From contig SAJS01000025.1 in the NCBI GenBank assembly GCA_004017535.1, positions 18,948 through 82,947 of the forward strand: DNA of 64,000 bases, in the 5' to 3' direction. Shown piece by piece: positions 26,060 through 35,050 of this stretch. The DNA is from Mesorhizobium sp. Lineage in GTDB: Bacteria; Pseudomonadota; Alphaproteobacteria; Rhizobiales; Rhizobiaceae. A program made the translations under genes and the position numbers. Below the pieces are notes generated by a model, which was given only the letters and a program-made list of their open reading frames with translations, did not search any database and had not been told where the DNA came from. Within the stretch, counting starts at the first letter, position 1. Each line of letters begins with the position of its first letter.

Positions 26060-27400
26060 CTACCCCAGCAGCTGCTTGCTCAGCTTCGCGCATTGCACGC
26101 GGATGTCCGGGATGGCGTCGATCTCGAAGAAGGTGCCGCGCGTCAGCGGGCCGACGGCGAGCAGCTTCGACGACACCGTGCCGTCGGCCGCGATCAGCTC
26201 GCATTTGGCGGTGACGTCGAGACCGAGGCGCAGCGGATCGGGGCGCGCCACGCCGCGCTCGAGCAGCGCGCGCACGAGGCCGTTCGACGTCCTCGAAATG
26301 TCGCGGGCGATGCCCATGCAATCATAAAGACGGGCGACCTCCAGGGTCTCGATGTCCTGCGTGCTGCGCGGCTGGATTTTTACGGTGAAACCGCCGTTCG
26401 CCTCGACATTCACGACCCTGCCGGCGACGAGGCGGATGCGGCCTGACCCGACCGCCTCGGTGACGCGTGCGTAGACTTCCGGCGCCATGCGGTGACGGTG
26501 GATGTCCCACCAGGCCTTGGTGTGCTCGACGAAGCGGCGCTTGACGGAGGAGGGCCAGTTCTGCCAGATCGTCTGGTTGAAGGGCCGCAAGCCGTCGACG
26601 ACGTCGCGCCAGTCGCCGCCGGCCTTCTGGGTCTCGCGGATCAGCTTGCGGAACCAGGCGACGAAATAGGAAAGCTCGGTGCCGAGCGGGATGTCGGCGA
26701 TGTCGAGCTTGATCGGGTTGCCCTTGCGATGCGGTGACGGCAGCAGGCCGCGCCGCGACACCGCGACGATCGGGCCGCGATGACCGCGCTGCTCCAGCGA
26801 CAGGAAGGCATCGACCATGCTGAGGCCCGTGCCGAGCAGCAGGACACCGGCTTGCGGATCGAGCGCGGTGTCGGCCTCCGTGCCCATGCGGATGGCGTGG
26901 CCCTGGAAGGCGCCGGGCTGCTCGTCGTGGCCGGTGGCAAGCACGGCCAGATGGCCAACGACGCTGGTGCCGTTGGCGAGCACCACTTCGACACCGGCCG
27001 GCGTCGGTGAGATCGACAGGCTCTCCTCGGCAATCAGCCGCAACCGGCCGGTCTCGCGCTCACGTTCCACAAGATCGTCGAGCAGCTCCTTCAGATAGCG
27101 CGCATAGAGGCTGCGCGGCGCATAGAATGGCCCCTGGTCGGGTTTGGCGAAGCCGTGCTCCAGCACCCAGCGTGCGAAATGGGTCGGATCGTCGGCATAG
27201 GCGCTCATCCCGGAGGCTTTGACGTTGAGCACATGCGCCGACAGCAAAGTGGAATAGGCCATGCCCTGGCCGAAATGCGGCCGCTTCTCGATCAGCGTGA
27301 CGCGCAGATCGGAGTTTGACGACATCAGCAGATGCGCGGCCAGCACCACGCCGCTGGCGCCGCCGCCGACAATGATGATGGAATTGCCGCGTCCAACCAT
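26060..27400 (-). CDS. FAD/NAD(P)-binding protein, uncharacterised
   Basis: Flavoprotein-like protein of 446 aa. The N-terminus SIIIVGGGASGVVLAAHLL is a dinucleotide-binding motif; HFGQGMAYSTLLSAHVLNVKA marks the FAD_NAD_binding_9 family, and VLLLGTGLSMVDAFLSL is a second Rossmann motif. Members of this group are predicted oxidoreductases of unknown substrate, sometimes linked to siderophore or amino-acid N-hydroxylation; nothing nearby settles it. A 26-codon ORF lies just upstream. Confidence 0.75.
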   Translation of the reverse strand: MVGRGNSIIIVGGGASGVVLAAHLLMSSNSDLRVTLIEKRPHFGQGMAYSTLLSAHVLNVKASGMSAYADDPTHFARWVLEHGFAKPDQGPFYAPRSLYARYLKELLDDLVERERETGRLRLIAEESLSISPTPAGVEVVLANGTSVVGHLAVLATGHDEQPGAFQGHAIRMGTEADTALDPQAGVLLLGTGLSMVDAFLSLEQRGHRGPIVAVSRRGLLPSPHRKGNPIKLDIADIPLGTELSYFVAWFRKLIRETQKAGGDWRDVVDGLRPFNQTIWQNWPSSVKRRFVEHTKAWWDIHRHRMAPEVYARVTEAVGSGRIRLVAGRVVNVEANGGFTVKIQPRSTQDIETLEVARLYDCMGIARDISRTSNGLVRALLERGVARPDPLRLGLDVTAKCELIAADGTVSSKLLAVGPLTRGTFFEIDAIPDIRVQCAKLSKQLLG

Positions 27401-27426
27401 GGTTGCGAGCCGGTTTTGTCGAGCGA

Positions 27427-27507
27427 TCAGCGTGCGGCGAGCACCGCGGGCGGCCTCGGCCGCAGGCCACGAACGATCGCCGGAACGGTTTTCAGAAGGT
27501 CGCGCAT
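27427..27507 (-). CDS. Very short ORF upstream of the FAD protein
   Basis: MRDLLKTVPAIVRGLRPR plus 8 more residues, with GGGAGTGAGAG before the ATG and GC-ending codons. It ends 26 nt before the FAD gene. It could be a leader peptide or a small protein; unproven. Confidence 0.3.
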   Translation of the reverse strand: MRDLLKTVPAIVRGLRPRPPAVLAAR

Positions 27508-27654
27508 CGTTCTCTCACTCCCAATGTTGATAAGATTACTATACTAAGCAACGCAGGCACGAAATCCGAGTTTCAATTCGCCGGCGATTTGAAGCATGGA
27601 TTTGCCGCGATGAGCCGATCGGAGAATTTTCGTTCGCTGCGCTCGCATCCACGC

Positions 27655-27855
27655 GGTCATTCTAGGGCGAAGCGACGCAAAGCGTCGCGCAGACCCTGGA
27701 ATCCATACCGCTACGTACATGATAGGCGCCACGGTGCAGAATGATGGCCTCGCGCGCACCGGACGCTTTGCACCGCAGTATCGCTTCTATATCGCGGCAT
27801 GGCTTCCAGGGTCTGCACGCGTCGCTTCGCTCCTTGCTCTGCCCTGAAATGACGA
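27655..27855. repeat. Long palindromic intergenic repeat (GGCGGAGCA family)
   Basis: Inverted segments CATTCTAGGGCGAAGCGACG and CGTCGCTTCGCTCCTTGCTC bound inner copies of CAGACCCTGGAATCCATACC and TGGCTTCCAGGGTCTGCA. No gene is seen in 27508-27907. Confidence 0.6.
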
Positions 27856-27907
27856 CGGACAGGGACCGCTCAGCCAATACCCTCCACAACGGGGAGGGTA
27901 AGCCCGC

Positions 27908-28285
27908 TCAATTCCGTCCATAAAACGCGTTCTCGACATGCACCGGCCAGCGCCAGGGCAGCACCGCCACCATGTCGAAACGCATCGAAAGCCGCCCGTA
28001 GTCAGGCTGGCGCGACAGCCACAGATCCGCGGCGCCCTCGATGCGGCGCTCCGACTCGTGCCCGATCGCTTCCATCGCCTCGATCAGCGTGCGGCGCGCC
28101 TTGACCTCGACGAACAGCACGAGATCGCCGCGCCGGGCGATCAGGTCGATCTCGCCGAGCCTGGTGCGGTGGCGGCGGGCAAGGATGCGGTAGCCCTTCA
28201 GCATCAGCGCCAGCGCCGCCAGCCATTCGCCGCGATGACCGCGCCGATAGGCCTTTCGACGATGACCGGCCGTGCGTTCAGCCAT
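27908..28285 (-). CDS. YraN/UPF0102 family nuclease-fold protein
   Basis: Small protein of 125 aa from ATG 28285 ([20 protein letters not shown]). It has the family pattern [44 protein letters not shown], a PD-(D/E)xK-like core (E-x-D ... E-V-K) of the Holliday-junction-resolvase fold. Biological role is unknown. It is directly downstream of rsmI, the usual neighbour, with an intergenic palindrome between. Confidence 0.88.
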   Translation of the reverse strand: MAERTAGHRRKAYRRGHRGEWLAALALMLKGYRILARRHRTRLGEIDLIARRGDLVLFVEVKARRTLIEAMEAIGHESERRIEGAADLWLSRQPDYGRLSMRFDMVAVLPWRWPVHVENAFYGRN

Positions 28286-28298
28286 CTTTCTGGTTGAC

Positions 28299-28344
28299 CA
28301 TGATGTTGTCCAAAAACCGGCTTCCACTTTCTGGGATCATGCTC
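28299..28344. repeat. RIME-like intergenic palindrome (ATCATG family), copy 1
   Basis: CATGATGTTGTCCAAAAACC...GGATCATGCTC, related to copies at 40411-40460 and 50275-50326. It overlaps the last codons and stop of rsmI. Confidence 0.75.
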
Positions 28345-29260
28345 TGTCCTTCAGCTCCAAGAGCCGCCGGTAAAGCGCCTGTTTCTGCCCGCCGGTCATC
28401 TTTGCCGCCTCCGACGCTGCTTTCGAGGCCGGCATTTCCGCCGCCAGCGACAACAGCAGCCGGTCGATTTCCGCCGGCTGGTCCTCTGCTGCCTCGGGCG
28501 GACCGACGCAAATGACGATCTCTCCCTTCGGTGTGTCGGCCGCCGCATAATGGTCTGCCAGTTCGGCCAGCGTTCCCGCGCGCATCTCCTCGAAGGCCTT
28601 GGTCAGCTCGCGCCCGATCGCGGCCTTCCGCGCGCCCCCCAGCGCCTCGACCATGGCGGCAAGCGTCTCGGCCAGCCGCCTGGGCGACTCGAAGAAGATC
28701 AGCGTTGCCGGCACCGTCTTGAAGGTTTCCAGCTTGGCCAGCCGCTGCCCTGCCTTCGCGGGCAGGAAGCCGGCGAACAGGAAAGCGTCGGAGGGCAGGC
28801 CGGAAGCCGTCAGCGCGGCGAGCGCGGCCGAAGGCCCTGGGATTGGCACCACGCGGATACCATGCTCCAGCGCCTCGCCCACCAGCCGGTAACCAGGATC
28901 GGAGACCAGCGGCGTGCCGGCGTCGGAGATCAGCGCCACGCTCCGCCCGGCCACCAGCGCCTCGATCAGCTTCGGCCCGGCCTCACTTGCATTGTGTTCA
29001 TGATAGGCGGTGGTGCGGCGGCGGATGCCGTAGCGTTCGAGCAGCACGCGCGAGACGCGCGTGTCTTCGCAGGCGACGATGTCGGCAGCGGCCAGCGTCT
29101 CCAGCGCGCGCAGCGTGATGTCGGCCAGGTTGCCGATCGGCGTCGCTACCAGATAGAGCGCCGGCGAGAGCGGCCGCGCCGCGATCTCGGTCTGTCCGAT
29201 CAGGTAGCTGCGTTTGTCGCCGGTCACCGATTGCCCCTCATAACCGGCCTTGTTTGGCAT
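28337..29260 (-). CDS. rsmI: 16S rRNA (cytidine(1402)-2'-O)-methyltransferase RsmI
   Basis: SAM-dependent tetrapyrrole-methylase-fold enzyme (307 aa) that methylates C1402 in the ribosomal P site. Family motifs are LYLVATPIGNLADITLRAL, CEDTRVSRVLLERYGI, LISDAGTPLVSDPG and VPIPGPSAALAALTASGLP. It precedes yraN on the same strand. The final residues and TGA come from an intergenic palindrome (28299-28344), so the native C-terminus may have been replaced or extended. Confidence 0.93.
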   Translation of the reverse strand: MPNKAGYEGQSVTGDKRSYLIGQTEIAARPLSPALYLVATPIGNLADITLRALETLAAADIVACEDTRVSRVLLERYGIRRRTTAYHEHNASEAGPKLIEALVAGRSVALISDAGTPLVSDPGYRLVGEALEHGIRVVPIPGPSAALAALTASGLPSDAFLFAGFLPAKAGQRLAKLETFKTVPATLIFFESPRRLAETLAAMVEALGGARKAAIGRELTKAFEEMRAGTLAELADHYAAADTPKGEIVICVGPPEAAEDQPAEIDRLLLSLAAEMPASKAASEAAKMTGGQKQALYRRLLELKDRA

Positions 29261-29387
29261 GGCTGACGCCTCGTTGCAAAACGTGAGGTCGGGTTAAGGA
29301 AATCGCCATGCCTTTGCCACAGTGAGGAACGAAACCCACAGCGGCGAATTTAACCCCTGATTCCCCGGGAGGAGGCAGGACCGAACG

Positions 29388-29576
29388 ATGCCCAATCGCT
29401 TCGACATTTTCATCAGCCGACTTGAAAGCAAGACCGCCCGCGAGGGCATCCCTCCACACCCCATCGCCGCCCAGCCCGGCGTTCGCCGCGACAAGGCCAA
29501 TGCGAAGCCTGCCCGACCCGATGAGGCGCATGGCGAGAAGCACCGCGGCAAGCACCGCCAGAAGCACGACGCTTAA
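29388..29576 (+). CDS. Hypothetical basic small protein
   Basis: Protein of 62 aa (MPNRFDIFISRLESKTAREG...) with a strong ribosome-binding site GGGAGGAGG 9 nt before the ATG. The C-terminal half is rich in Lys, His and Arg. It is divergent from rsmI and overlaps the convergent phosphatase gene by 4 nt. No family recognised; it may be spurious. Confidence 0.4.
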   Translation: MPNRFDIFISRLESKTAREGIPPHPIAAQPGVRRDKANAKPARPDEAHGEKHRGKHRQKHDA

Positions 29577-29893
29577 AGATACCGGGACACCCTCGCGTCC
29601 AGCAGCCGTACCAGCTCCGGGTCCATGAATTCGTAATCGTCTGGGATATCGAGGCAGATCACCCTGGCACCCTTCAGACTCGACCGGAACTTCTTTTGCA
29701 GCTTGGCGCGATGCGTCTTTTCCATGACGAAGATGATGTCGGCCCAGGCGACCAGTTCACGCGTCAGCGGGTTGTCGGCGTCATGATTGGTGCCGGCCGA
29801 TTCGACCTCGATGTCGCGGCGCTTGGAAAACACTTGCTCGGCGGTTGGGCTGCGCAACCGGTTCTGGCTGCAGACGAACAGGACGTTCTTCAA
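29573..29893 (-). CDS. Short low-molecular-weight protein-tyrosine-phosphatase-like protein
   Basis: Protein of 106 aa. The N-terminal P-loop VCSQNRLRSPTAE gives C8-x5-R14-S15, the LMW-PTP signature, and IPDDYEFMDPELVRLL carries acidic residues near the C-terminus. It is about 50 residues shorter than classical LMW-PTPs and matches a compact bacterial subgroup (COG4551-like). Activity on phosphotyrosine is inferred. It is separated by 30 nt from the upstream hypothetical gene. Confidence 0.75.
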   Translation of the reverse strand: MKNVLFVCSQNRLRSPTAEQVFSKRRDIEVESAGTNHDADNPLTRELVAWADIIFVMEKTHRAKLQKKFRSSLKGARVICLDIPDDYEFMDPELVRLLDARVSRYL

Positions 29894-29923
29894 GACCTGC
29901 CACTCTCGATTCGAGCACCGCAG

Positions 29924-30244
29924 CTACTCATCCCAGATATCTCGGATCGTCTTGGTCAGAGGTATGTACTCATCCAGGGTGAGTCCGTTTAGGTCGAATT
30001 CTATCGAATCGTCTTTTGCGACCGCCCTCAAATTGATCCCAATGTAGGTCATGAAATTGCGCACGACATCAAACTCGCTCAAGCCCGATGTTTTATGCTT
30101 CTTCGCTCTCTGGTTCCTTGCGAACACGGCCACTGCTTCGTAGAGGTCGGGATGCTCACGGGATTTCGAAATCTCCGTCAATCCAAACTCAAAAACGTCA
30201 TCCGTGTTTAAAGTCCGCAGCGTCTCATGGATCAGGAACTTCAT
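29924..30244 (-). CDS. Hypothetical protein, lower-GC gene
   Basis: Protein of 106 aa from ATG 30244 (MKFLIHETLRTLNTDDVFEF), ending IPLTKTIRDIWDE. Acidic, no membrane segment or known motif. Codons are clearly more A/T-ending than in hemW or rsmI on either side, which suggests acquisition. Function unknown. Confidence 0.6.
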   Translation of the reverse strand: MKFLIHETLRTLNTDDVFEFGLTEISKSREHPDLYEAVAVFARNQRAKKHKTSGLSEFDVVRNFMTYIGINLRAVAKDDSIEFDLNGLTLDEYIPLTKTIRDIWDE

Positions 30245-30339
30245 TGCAGGTCCCACTGGATGCACGGAAATGGCATTCGGCTAGCCAAGCCAGATACCTA
30301 CCATCATCGCGCAGACGGACAAACAAGTTGGCTGCTGCT

Positions 30340-31512
30340 CTACCGCGCCAGATCCGCCACCACCGCATCCAGCACGATCATCCCTGCCGTCGTGGCGCGG
30401 AGCCTTGCATTGCCGACCGGCGCCACCAGGCCTTCTTCCTGCAGCACCGAGAGCCGCGCGCTCGAAAGGCCGCGCCCCGAGAGCGCCTCGTAGCGCTGCA
30501 GGTCGATGCCTTCGGCGAGTCGCAATCCCATCAGCAGGAACTCGTCGGCCTCTTCCGCGCGTGTCAGGACCTCGCCGCCGGTGACGCCATGGGCCTTGGC
30601 CTCGACGAGATTGGCCCAGGTCTCCGGCATCCTCTCCGCTATCGTCACCGTGCGGCGGCCGTTCTCGACGAAGCGCCCATGCGCGCCCGGACCGACGCCG
30701 ACATATTCGCCATAGCGCCAGTAGGTGAGGTTGTGCCGGCTCTCGGCACCCGGCCGGGCGTGGTTGGAAATCTCGTAGGCCGGCAGCCCGTGCGCCGCCG
30801 TCACCTCCTGCGTCAGCGCGTAGAGGTCGGCGGCATGGTCGTTGTCGGGCAACGTGAATTTCTTCGCCGCGTGCAGCGCGTGGAAGGGCGTGCCCTCCTC
30901 GATGGTGAGCTGGTAGAGCGAAAGATGGTCGACGGCATAGCCGATCGCCTGCTCCAGCTCCGCACCCCATACCTCCGGCGTCTGGCCGGGCCGCGCGTAG
31001 ATCAGGTCGAAGGAGAGGCGCGGAAAGATCTCGCGCGCAAGCCCGATGGCATAAAGCGCTTCCTCGACATTGTGCAGCCGGCCGAGGAAACGCAGGTCCT
31101 TGTCGTTCAGCGCCTGCACGCCAAGCGAGACGCGGTTGACGCCGGCGGCGCGATAACCGCGGAAGCGCTCGGCCTCGACCGAGGACGGATTGGCTTCCAG
31201 CGTCACCTCGATGCCGGCCGGCACCGTCCAGTTCCTCGCCACTGCCTCCAGCACCGCAGCGACCGTTTCCGGCTTCATCAGCGACGGCGTGCCGCCGCCG
31301 AGAAAAATGCTGGTCACCTCGCGCGGCCCGGTGCGGGCGCGCATGGTCGCAAGCTCCGTCTCGAAGGCGCGGGCAAAGCGCTCCTGGTCGACCGGCTGGT
31401 GGCGGACATGGCTGTTGAAGTCGCAGTAAGGGCACTTGGCCGCGCAGAACGGCCAGTGGATATAGACGCCGAAGCCGGGGCTGCGGTCGAGCGGTATGGT
31501 CACTGCGCTCAT
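30340..31512 (-). CDS. hemW: Radical SAM family haem chaperone HemW
   Basis: Protein of 390 aa, once annotated as coproporphyrinogen III oxidase-like. The radical-SAM cluster motif is C23-x3-C27-x2-C30 ([11 protein letters not shown]), followed by [11 protein letters not shown] and [18 protein letters not shown]; a C-terminal HemN_C-like domain closes it. It lacks the extra N-terminal features of true HemN and is thought to deliver haem to respiratory enzymes. ATG 31512 overlaps the rdgB stop by 4 nt, so the two are coupled. Confidence 0.9.
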   Translation of the reverse strand: MSAVTIPLDRSPGFGVYIHWPFCAAKCPYCDFNSHVRHQPVDQERFARAFETELATMRARTGPREVTSIFLGGGTPSLMKPETVAAVLEAVARNWTVPAGIEVTLEANPSSVEAERFRGYRAAGVNRVSLGVQALNDKDLRFLGRLHNVEEALYAIGLAREIFPRLSFDLIYARPGQTPEVWGAELEQAIGYAVDHLSLYQLTIEEGTPFHALHAAKKFTLPDNDHAADLYALTQEVTAAHGLPAYEISNHARPGAESRHNLTYWRYGEYVGVGPGAHGRFVENGRRTVTIAERMPETWANLVEAKAHGVTGGEVLTRAEEADEFLLMGLRLAEGIDLQRYEALSGRGLSSARLSVLQEEGLVAPVGNARLRATTAGMIVLDAVVADLAR

Positions 31513-32186
31513 GCCGTTCCTGATCGCGCCAGACCCAATCTGGCCAAATCCAATCGCGCTTCGGCGAATTTCTGGAAGGCGCGGGCGCGGTGCGAAAGCG
31601 CCGTCGCCTGGCCGGGCTTCCAGCCGTGCTTTTCTTCCGCGCTCATCTCGCCAAAAGTCTTGTCGAAACCGTTGGGCAGAAACACCGGATCGTAACCGAA
31701 GCCCAGTGCGCCGCGCGGCGGCCATACCAGCGTGCCTTCGGCCTCGCCGCGATAATATTCAGCCCCGCCGTCCGGAAAGGCGAGACAGATGACGGCGACA
31801 AACCGGCCGGTGCGCCTTGAAGGCTCGGTCGCGCGGGCCTCCTGCAGCGCGGTCTCCGTCTTCTGCATGGCCATGCCGAAATCGCGTGACCCGTCCGGCT
31901 TTTCAGCCCAATTGGCGGTATAGACGCCCGGCGCGCCGTCGAGCGCGTCGACGCATAGACCGGAATCGTCCGACAGCGCCGGCAGCCCGGTGGCCTTGGC
32001 GGCGGCGAAGGCCTTGATATAGGCGTTCTCCTCGAAGGTCGTGCCGGTCTCGTCCGGTTCGGGCAGGCCGTATTCCTTGGCCGATTTCGCCTCGAAACCG
32101 AACGGCGCCATCAGGTCGGCGAATTCGCGGAGCTTGCCGGCATTGTGGCTGGCGACGACGATCTTCTTTCCGTTCAAAGAATGCAT
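31509..32186 (-). CDS. rdgB: XTP/dITP diphosphatase (non-canonical purine NTP pyrophosphatase)
   Basis: House-cleaning enzyme (225 aa) that hydrolyses dITP, dXTP and related bases to keep them out of DNA. Family motifs are [47 protein letters not shown] and [15 protein letters not shown] 32186 abuts the VOC stop (TGATG) and the stop overlaps hemW, placing it in a tight VOC-rdgB-hemW operon downstream of rph. Confidence 0.94.
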   Translation of the reverse strand: MHSLNGKKIVVASHNAGKLREFADLMAPFGFEAKSAKEYGLPEPDETGTTFEENAYIKAFAAAKATGLPALSDDSGLCVDALDGAPGVYTANWAEKPDGSRDFGMAMQKTETALQEARATEPSRRTGRFVAVICLAFPDGGAEYYRGEAEGTLVWPPRGALGFGYDPVFLPNGFDKTFGEMSAEEKHGWKPGQATALSHRARAFQKFAEARLDLARLGLARSGTA

Positions 32187-32596
32187 CAGAAACCCCAGAT
32201 CCTTGGCTCGGCGAACTCGATCGAATTGCCAGACGGGTCGCGGATATAGATCGAGTGCCCGCCTTGCGGCCATTCGAAATCGCTTTCGATGGCGATGTTG
32301 CTGGCGGCGAGATGGTCGCGCCACGCAGCGATCTCTTCGGCGGTTGCGGCAAAGCAGAGATGGCCCTCGCCGGCCGTGCCATGCGGCGGCACCTTCAGGC
32401 GAGCGTCCGGCGCCGGCGGGATTTTCGTCGCCTCTGCGTTGAAGAGAAGCAATACGCCATCGCCGCAGCGGAAGAAGACGTGCCGACCCTCGACTTTGCC
32501 TAGTGGCTTGAGACCTATGATGTCGCGATAAAATGCCTCCGCCGCAGCCAGATCGGTGACGTAAAGAGCCGATTCGAGGATGGCGGAAGGTCTCAT
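32186..32596 (-). CDS. VOC-family (glyoxalase/bleomycin resistance) protein
   Basis: Protein of 136 aa with the paired beta-alpha-beta-beta-beta layout: [22 protein letters not shown] at the N-terminus, GEGHLCFAA in the middle and [20 protein letters not shown] at the C-terminus, with likely metal ligands H and E. Substrate unknown. It lies 7 nt after the rph stop and overlaps rdgB by one base, so it is an operon member. Confidence 0.85.
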   Translation of the reverse strand: MRPSAILESALYVTDLAAAEAFYRDIIGLKPLGKVEGRHVFFRCGDGVLLLFNAEATKIPPAPDARLKVPPHGTAGEGHLCFAATAEEIAAWRDHLAASNIAIESDFEWPQGGHSIYIRDPSGNSIEFAEPRIWGF

Positions 32597-32603
32597 AAGT
32601 ACC

Positions 32604-33320
32604 CTACGCCACCGCCATCTGCTGCAGGCTCACCAGCCGCGAAATGCCCTTCTTGGCCAGCCCCATCAGCGCCGCGAACTGCTCCTCTGAGAAAGGCTCG
32701 CCTTCGGCCGTGCCCTGGATCTCGACGATGCCGCCCTTGCCGGTCATGACGAAATTGGCGTCGGTGCCGGCCGAGGAATCCTCGAGGTAATCGAGGTCGA
32801 TGACTGGCTGGCCGTCATGGATGCCGCAGGAAATCGCCGCGACATGGTCCTTCAGCACCTTGGCGACGCTGACCATCTGGCGCGCTTCCATCCAGCGCAG
32901 GCAGTCATAGAGCGCCACCCAGCCGCCGGTGATCGAGGCGGTGCGGGTGCCGCCATCGGCCTGAATGACGTCGCAGTCGACGGTGATCTGCTGTTCGCCC
33001 AGCGCCTGCAGGTCGACCACGGCGCGCAACGAACGGCCGATCAGCCGCTGGATCTCAAGCGTGCGGCCGCCCTGCTTGCCGGCGGAGGCCTCGCGCCGCA
33101 TGCGCTCGCCGGTCGAGCGCGGCAGCATGCCGTATTCGGCCGTCACCCAGCCCTTGCCGGAATTGCGCATCCAAGCCGGCACTTTTTCCTCAAGGCTCGC
33201 CGTGCACAGGACATGCGTGTCGCCGAACTTCACCAGGCACGAGCCTTCGGCATGCTTGGACACGCCGCGCTCGAAGGAGATGGCGCGCATTTCGTCGGCT
33301 TGGCGTTTGGAGGGGCGCAT
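32604..33320 (-). CDS. rph: Ribonuclease PH
   Basis: Phosphorolytic 3'-to-5' exoribonuclease (238 aa) for tRNA 3'-end maturation. The start [19 protein letters not shown] is the canonical one (ATG 33320). [52 protein letters not shown] and [13 protein letters not shown] are all intact. It faces hrcA across 147 nt and leads the VOC-rdgB-hemW group. Confidence 0.96.
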   Translation of the reverse strand: MRPSKRQADEMRAISFERGVSKHAEGSCLVKFGDTHVLCTASLEEKVPAWMRNSGKGWVTAEYGMLPRSTGERMRREASAGKQGGRTLEIQRLIGRSLRAVVDLQALGEQQITVDCDVIQADGGTRTASITGGWVALYDCLRWMEARQMVSVAKVLKDHVAAISCGIHDGQPVIDLDYLEDSSAGTDANFVMTGKGGIVEIQGTAEGEPFSEEQFAALMGLAKKGISRLVSLQQMAVA

Positions 33321-33413
33321 CGAGGCTCTTTCTGTTCTTTTCCCGGATTCGTTGGCGGCTTGTAAACGCATGCAGCCTCCCGCGCAAAGGAAAAGGGGGC
33401 GGGCCAGGGCGGG

Positions 33414-33441
33414 TTGCGCGGGCCGACCGGGAGTCTATATC
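33414..33441 (+). promoter_or_regulatory. Possible hrcA promoter
   Basis: TTGCGC (33414-33419), 16 nt, then TATATC (33436-33441), 26 nt before ATG 33468. No CIRCE element (TTAGCACTC-N9-GAGTGCTAA) is visible in this gap. Confidence 0.3.
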
Positions 33442-33467
33442 TTTCCGGTAGGAGGTTTCTCGCCGGA

Positions 33468-34565
33468 ATGAACAAACCAGTCGATCCGACATCGCAGTCG
33501 CCCGGGCTTCAGTCGCCGGTGCTTCAGTCACTTGACATGCGCTCGCGCGATATTTTCCGGCGGATTGTCGATTCCTATCTGCGCGACGGCGAGCCGGTCG
33601 GTTCGCGCAGCCTGTCGCGTATCCTGCCCTCCTCGCTGTCGCCGGCCACCATCCGCAACGTGATGAGCGACCTTGAGCATCTGGGCCTGATCTACGCGCC
33701 ACATGTTTCCGCCGGGCGGCTCCCGACCCAGACGGGCCTGCGCTTCTTCGTCGACGCCTTCATGGAGCTCGGCGATCTTTCGGACGATGAGCGCCGCATC
33801 ATCGAGGCGCAGGTTCGCGCCTCTGGCTCCGGCGCGACGCTGGAGCATATGCTGACCGAGGCCAGCCAGATGCTGTCCGGCATGTCGCGCGGCGCTGGCC
33901 TCGTGCTCGCCTCCAAGAACGAGGTGGCGCTGAAGCACATCGAATTCATCCAGCTCGAGCCTACCAAGGCCCTGGCCGTGCTGGTGTCGCAGAACGGCGA
34001 TGTCGAGAACCGCGTCGTCGACCTGCCCGCCGGCACCACCGTGTCGCAACTGCACGAGGCGTCCAATTTCCTTAACGCCCATATCCGGGGCCGCACGCTT
34101 GCCGAGGCGCGCGCCGAGATCGCCCGTATCAAGGACGAAACCAAAGCCGCCCTCGACACCCTGTCGCAGGATCTGGTCGAGAAGGGGCTGGCGGTCTGGG
34201 CCGGCGCCGAAAGCGGCCTGCCGGCGCGTCTCATCGTGCGCGGCCGCGCCAACCTGCTGGAAAACGTCACCGCCCAGGCCGATCTCGAACTGCTGCGCCA
34301 TCTGTTCGAGGACCTGGAGACGCAGGACGGGCTGCTCCAGCTGCTCGACCTCGCCGAGGAAGGGCCGGGCGTGCGCATCTTCATCGGCTCGGAGAACAAG
34401 CTGTTCTCGCTGTCCGGCTCGTCGTTGGTCGTCGCGCCCTATCGCGACAAGGACGCCCGCGTCATCGGCGCGCTCGGCGTCATCGGACCGACGCGGCTGA
34501 ATTACGCTCGCATCGTGCCGATGGTCGATTATACGGCACAGCTGATTTCGCGCATGCTGCGTTAG
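33468..34565 (+). CDS. hrcA: Heat-inducible transcription repressor HrcA
   Basis: Repressor of groESL-type heat-shock operons via CIRCE, 365 aa. The winged-helix N-terminus contains IVDSYLRDGEPVGSRSLSRI and LSPATIRNVMSDLEHLGLI, followed by HVSAGRLPTQTGLRFFVD. The C-terminal half has the family's IFIGSENKLFSLSGSSLVVAPYR and GALGVIGPTRLNYARIVPMV. ATG 33468 has TAGGAGG 12 nt upstream. grpE, the common next gene, is not here. Confidence 0.95.
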   Translation: MNKPVDPTSQSPGLQSPVLQSLDMRSRDIFRRIVDSYLRDGEPVGSRSLSRILPSSLSPATIRNVMSDLEHLGLIYAPHVSAGRLPTQTGLRFFVDAFMELGDLSDDERRIIEAQVRASGSGATLEHMLTEASQMLSGMSRGAGLVLASKNEVALKHIEFIQLEPTKALAVLVSQNGDVENRVVDLPAGTTVSQLHEASNFLNAHIRGRTLAEARAEIARIKDETKAALDTLSQDLVEKGLAVWAGAESGLPARLIVRGRANLLENVTAQADLELLRHLFEDLETQDGLLQLLDLAEEGPGVRIFIGSENKLFSLSGSSLVVAPYRDKDARVIGALGVIGPTRLNYARIVPMVDYTAQLISRMLR

Positions 34566-34610
34566 GTGTATCGATATTCAGGTGAGGCCGGCCTGCGAAC
34601 GACGGCTTCC

Positions 34611-34659
34611 TGCGCTTCCGGTGCTCACGTACTTCAAGTACGCTCCGCTCCGGTTCTCG
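34611..34659. repeat. 49-bp palindromic repeat, copy A
   Basis: GCGCTTCCGGTGCTCACGTA pairs with a downstream complement around a centre of ACTTCAAGTA; the second copy is at 53452-53500. It may fold at the 3' end of the hrcA transcript. Confidence 0.75.
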
Positions 34660-34736
34660 GAAGTCATCGTTCTCGTCTCGACCTGACCTGAATCTCGCCG
34701 CACCTAGGGTCGCGGCAGCTGCAGAGGGAGAAAAAA

Positions 34737-34934
34737 ATGGCGCTGGAAGCAATCAAGGCCCAGATCGACCTCCTGCTTCAGGAAATGATCAACCAGCCCG
34801 AGGACGACCACGAGATCCAGGAGCAGCTGCGCGAGAAATTGCAGGAGCTCCGCGCCATGGGCCTGCCCTTGCCGGCCGATCTCGTCGAGCTGGAAAAGCG
34901 CCTAGGCGACGACCTGGATGCCGAGGAGACCTAA
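34737..34934 (+). CDS. Conserved small acidic protein, hypothetical
   Basis: Protein of 65 aa starting MALEAIKAQIDLLLQEMINQ, predicted almost wholly helical with a heptad-like Leu pattern and many Glu/Asp. GGAGGG-like purines (GAGGGAG) precede ATG 34737. It is followed at 116 nt by the sorbosone-dehydrogenase-like gene. I recognise similar short proteins in rhizobia but not a function. Confidence 0.65.
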   Translation: MALEAIKAQIDLLLQEMINQPEDDHEIQEQLREKLQELRAMGLPLPADLVELEKRLGDDLDAEET

Positions 34935-35050
34935 GCTCCGGCGCTACGTCAAATCCGCGTGCGCAAGCTTCTCTTTTCGGTCGTTTGCCCAATATGTCCT
35001 GCTCGGAGCGCCTGACCGAGCGAGGCGCATGGCAGACGACGGAGAACAGC

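Noticed and set aside
33321-33467. CIRCE element for HrcA autoregulation
   Set aside because: No TTAGCACTC-N9-GAGTGCTAA or near match between rph and hrcA.
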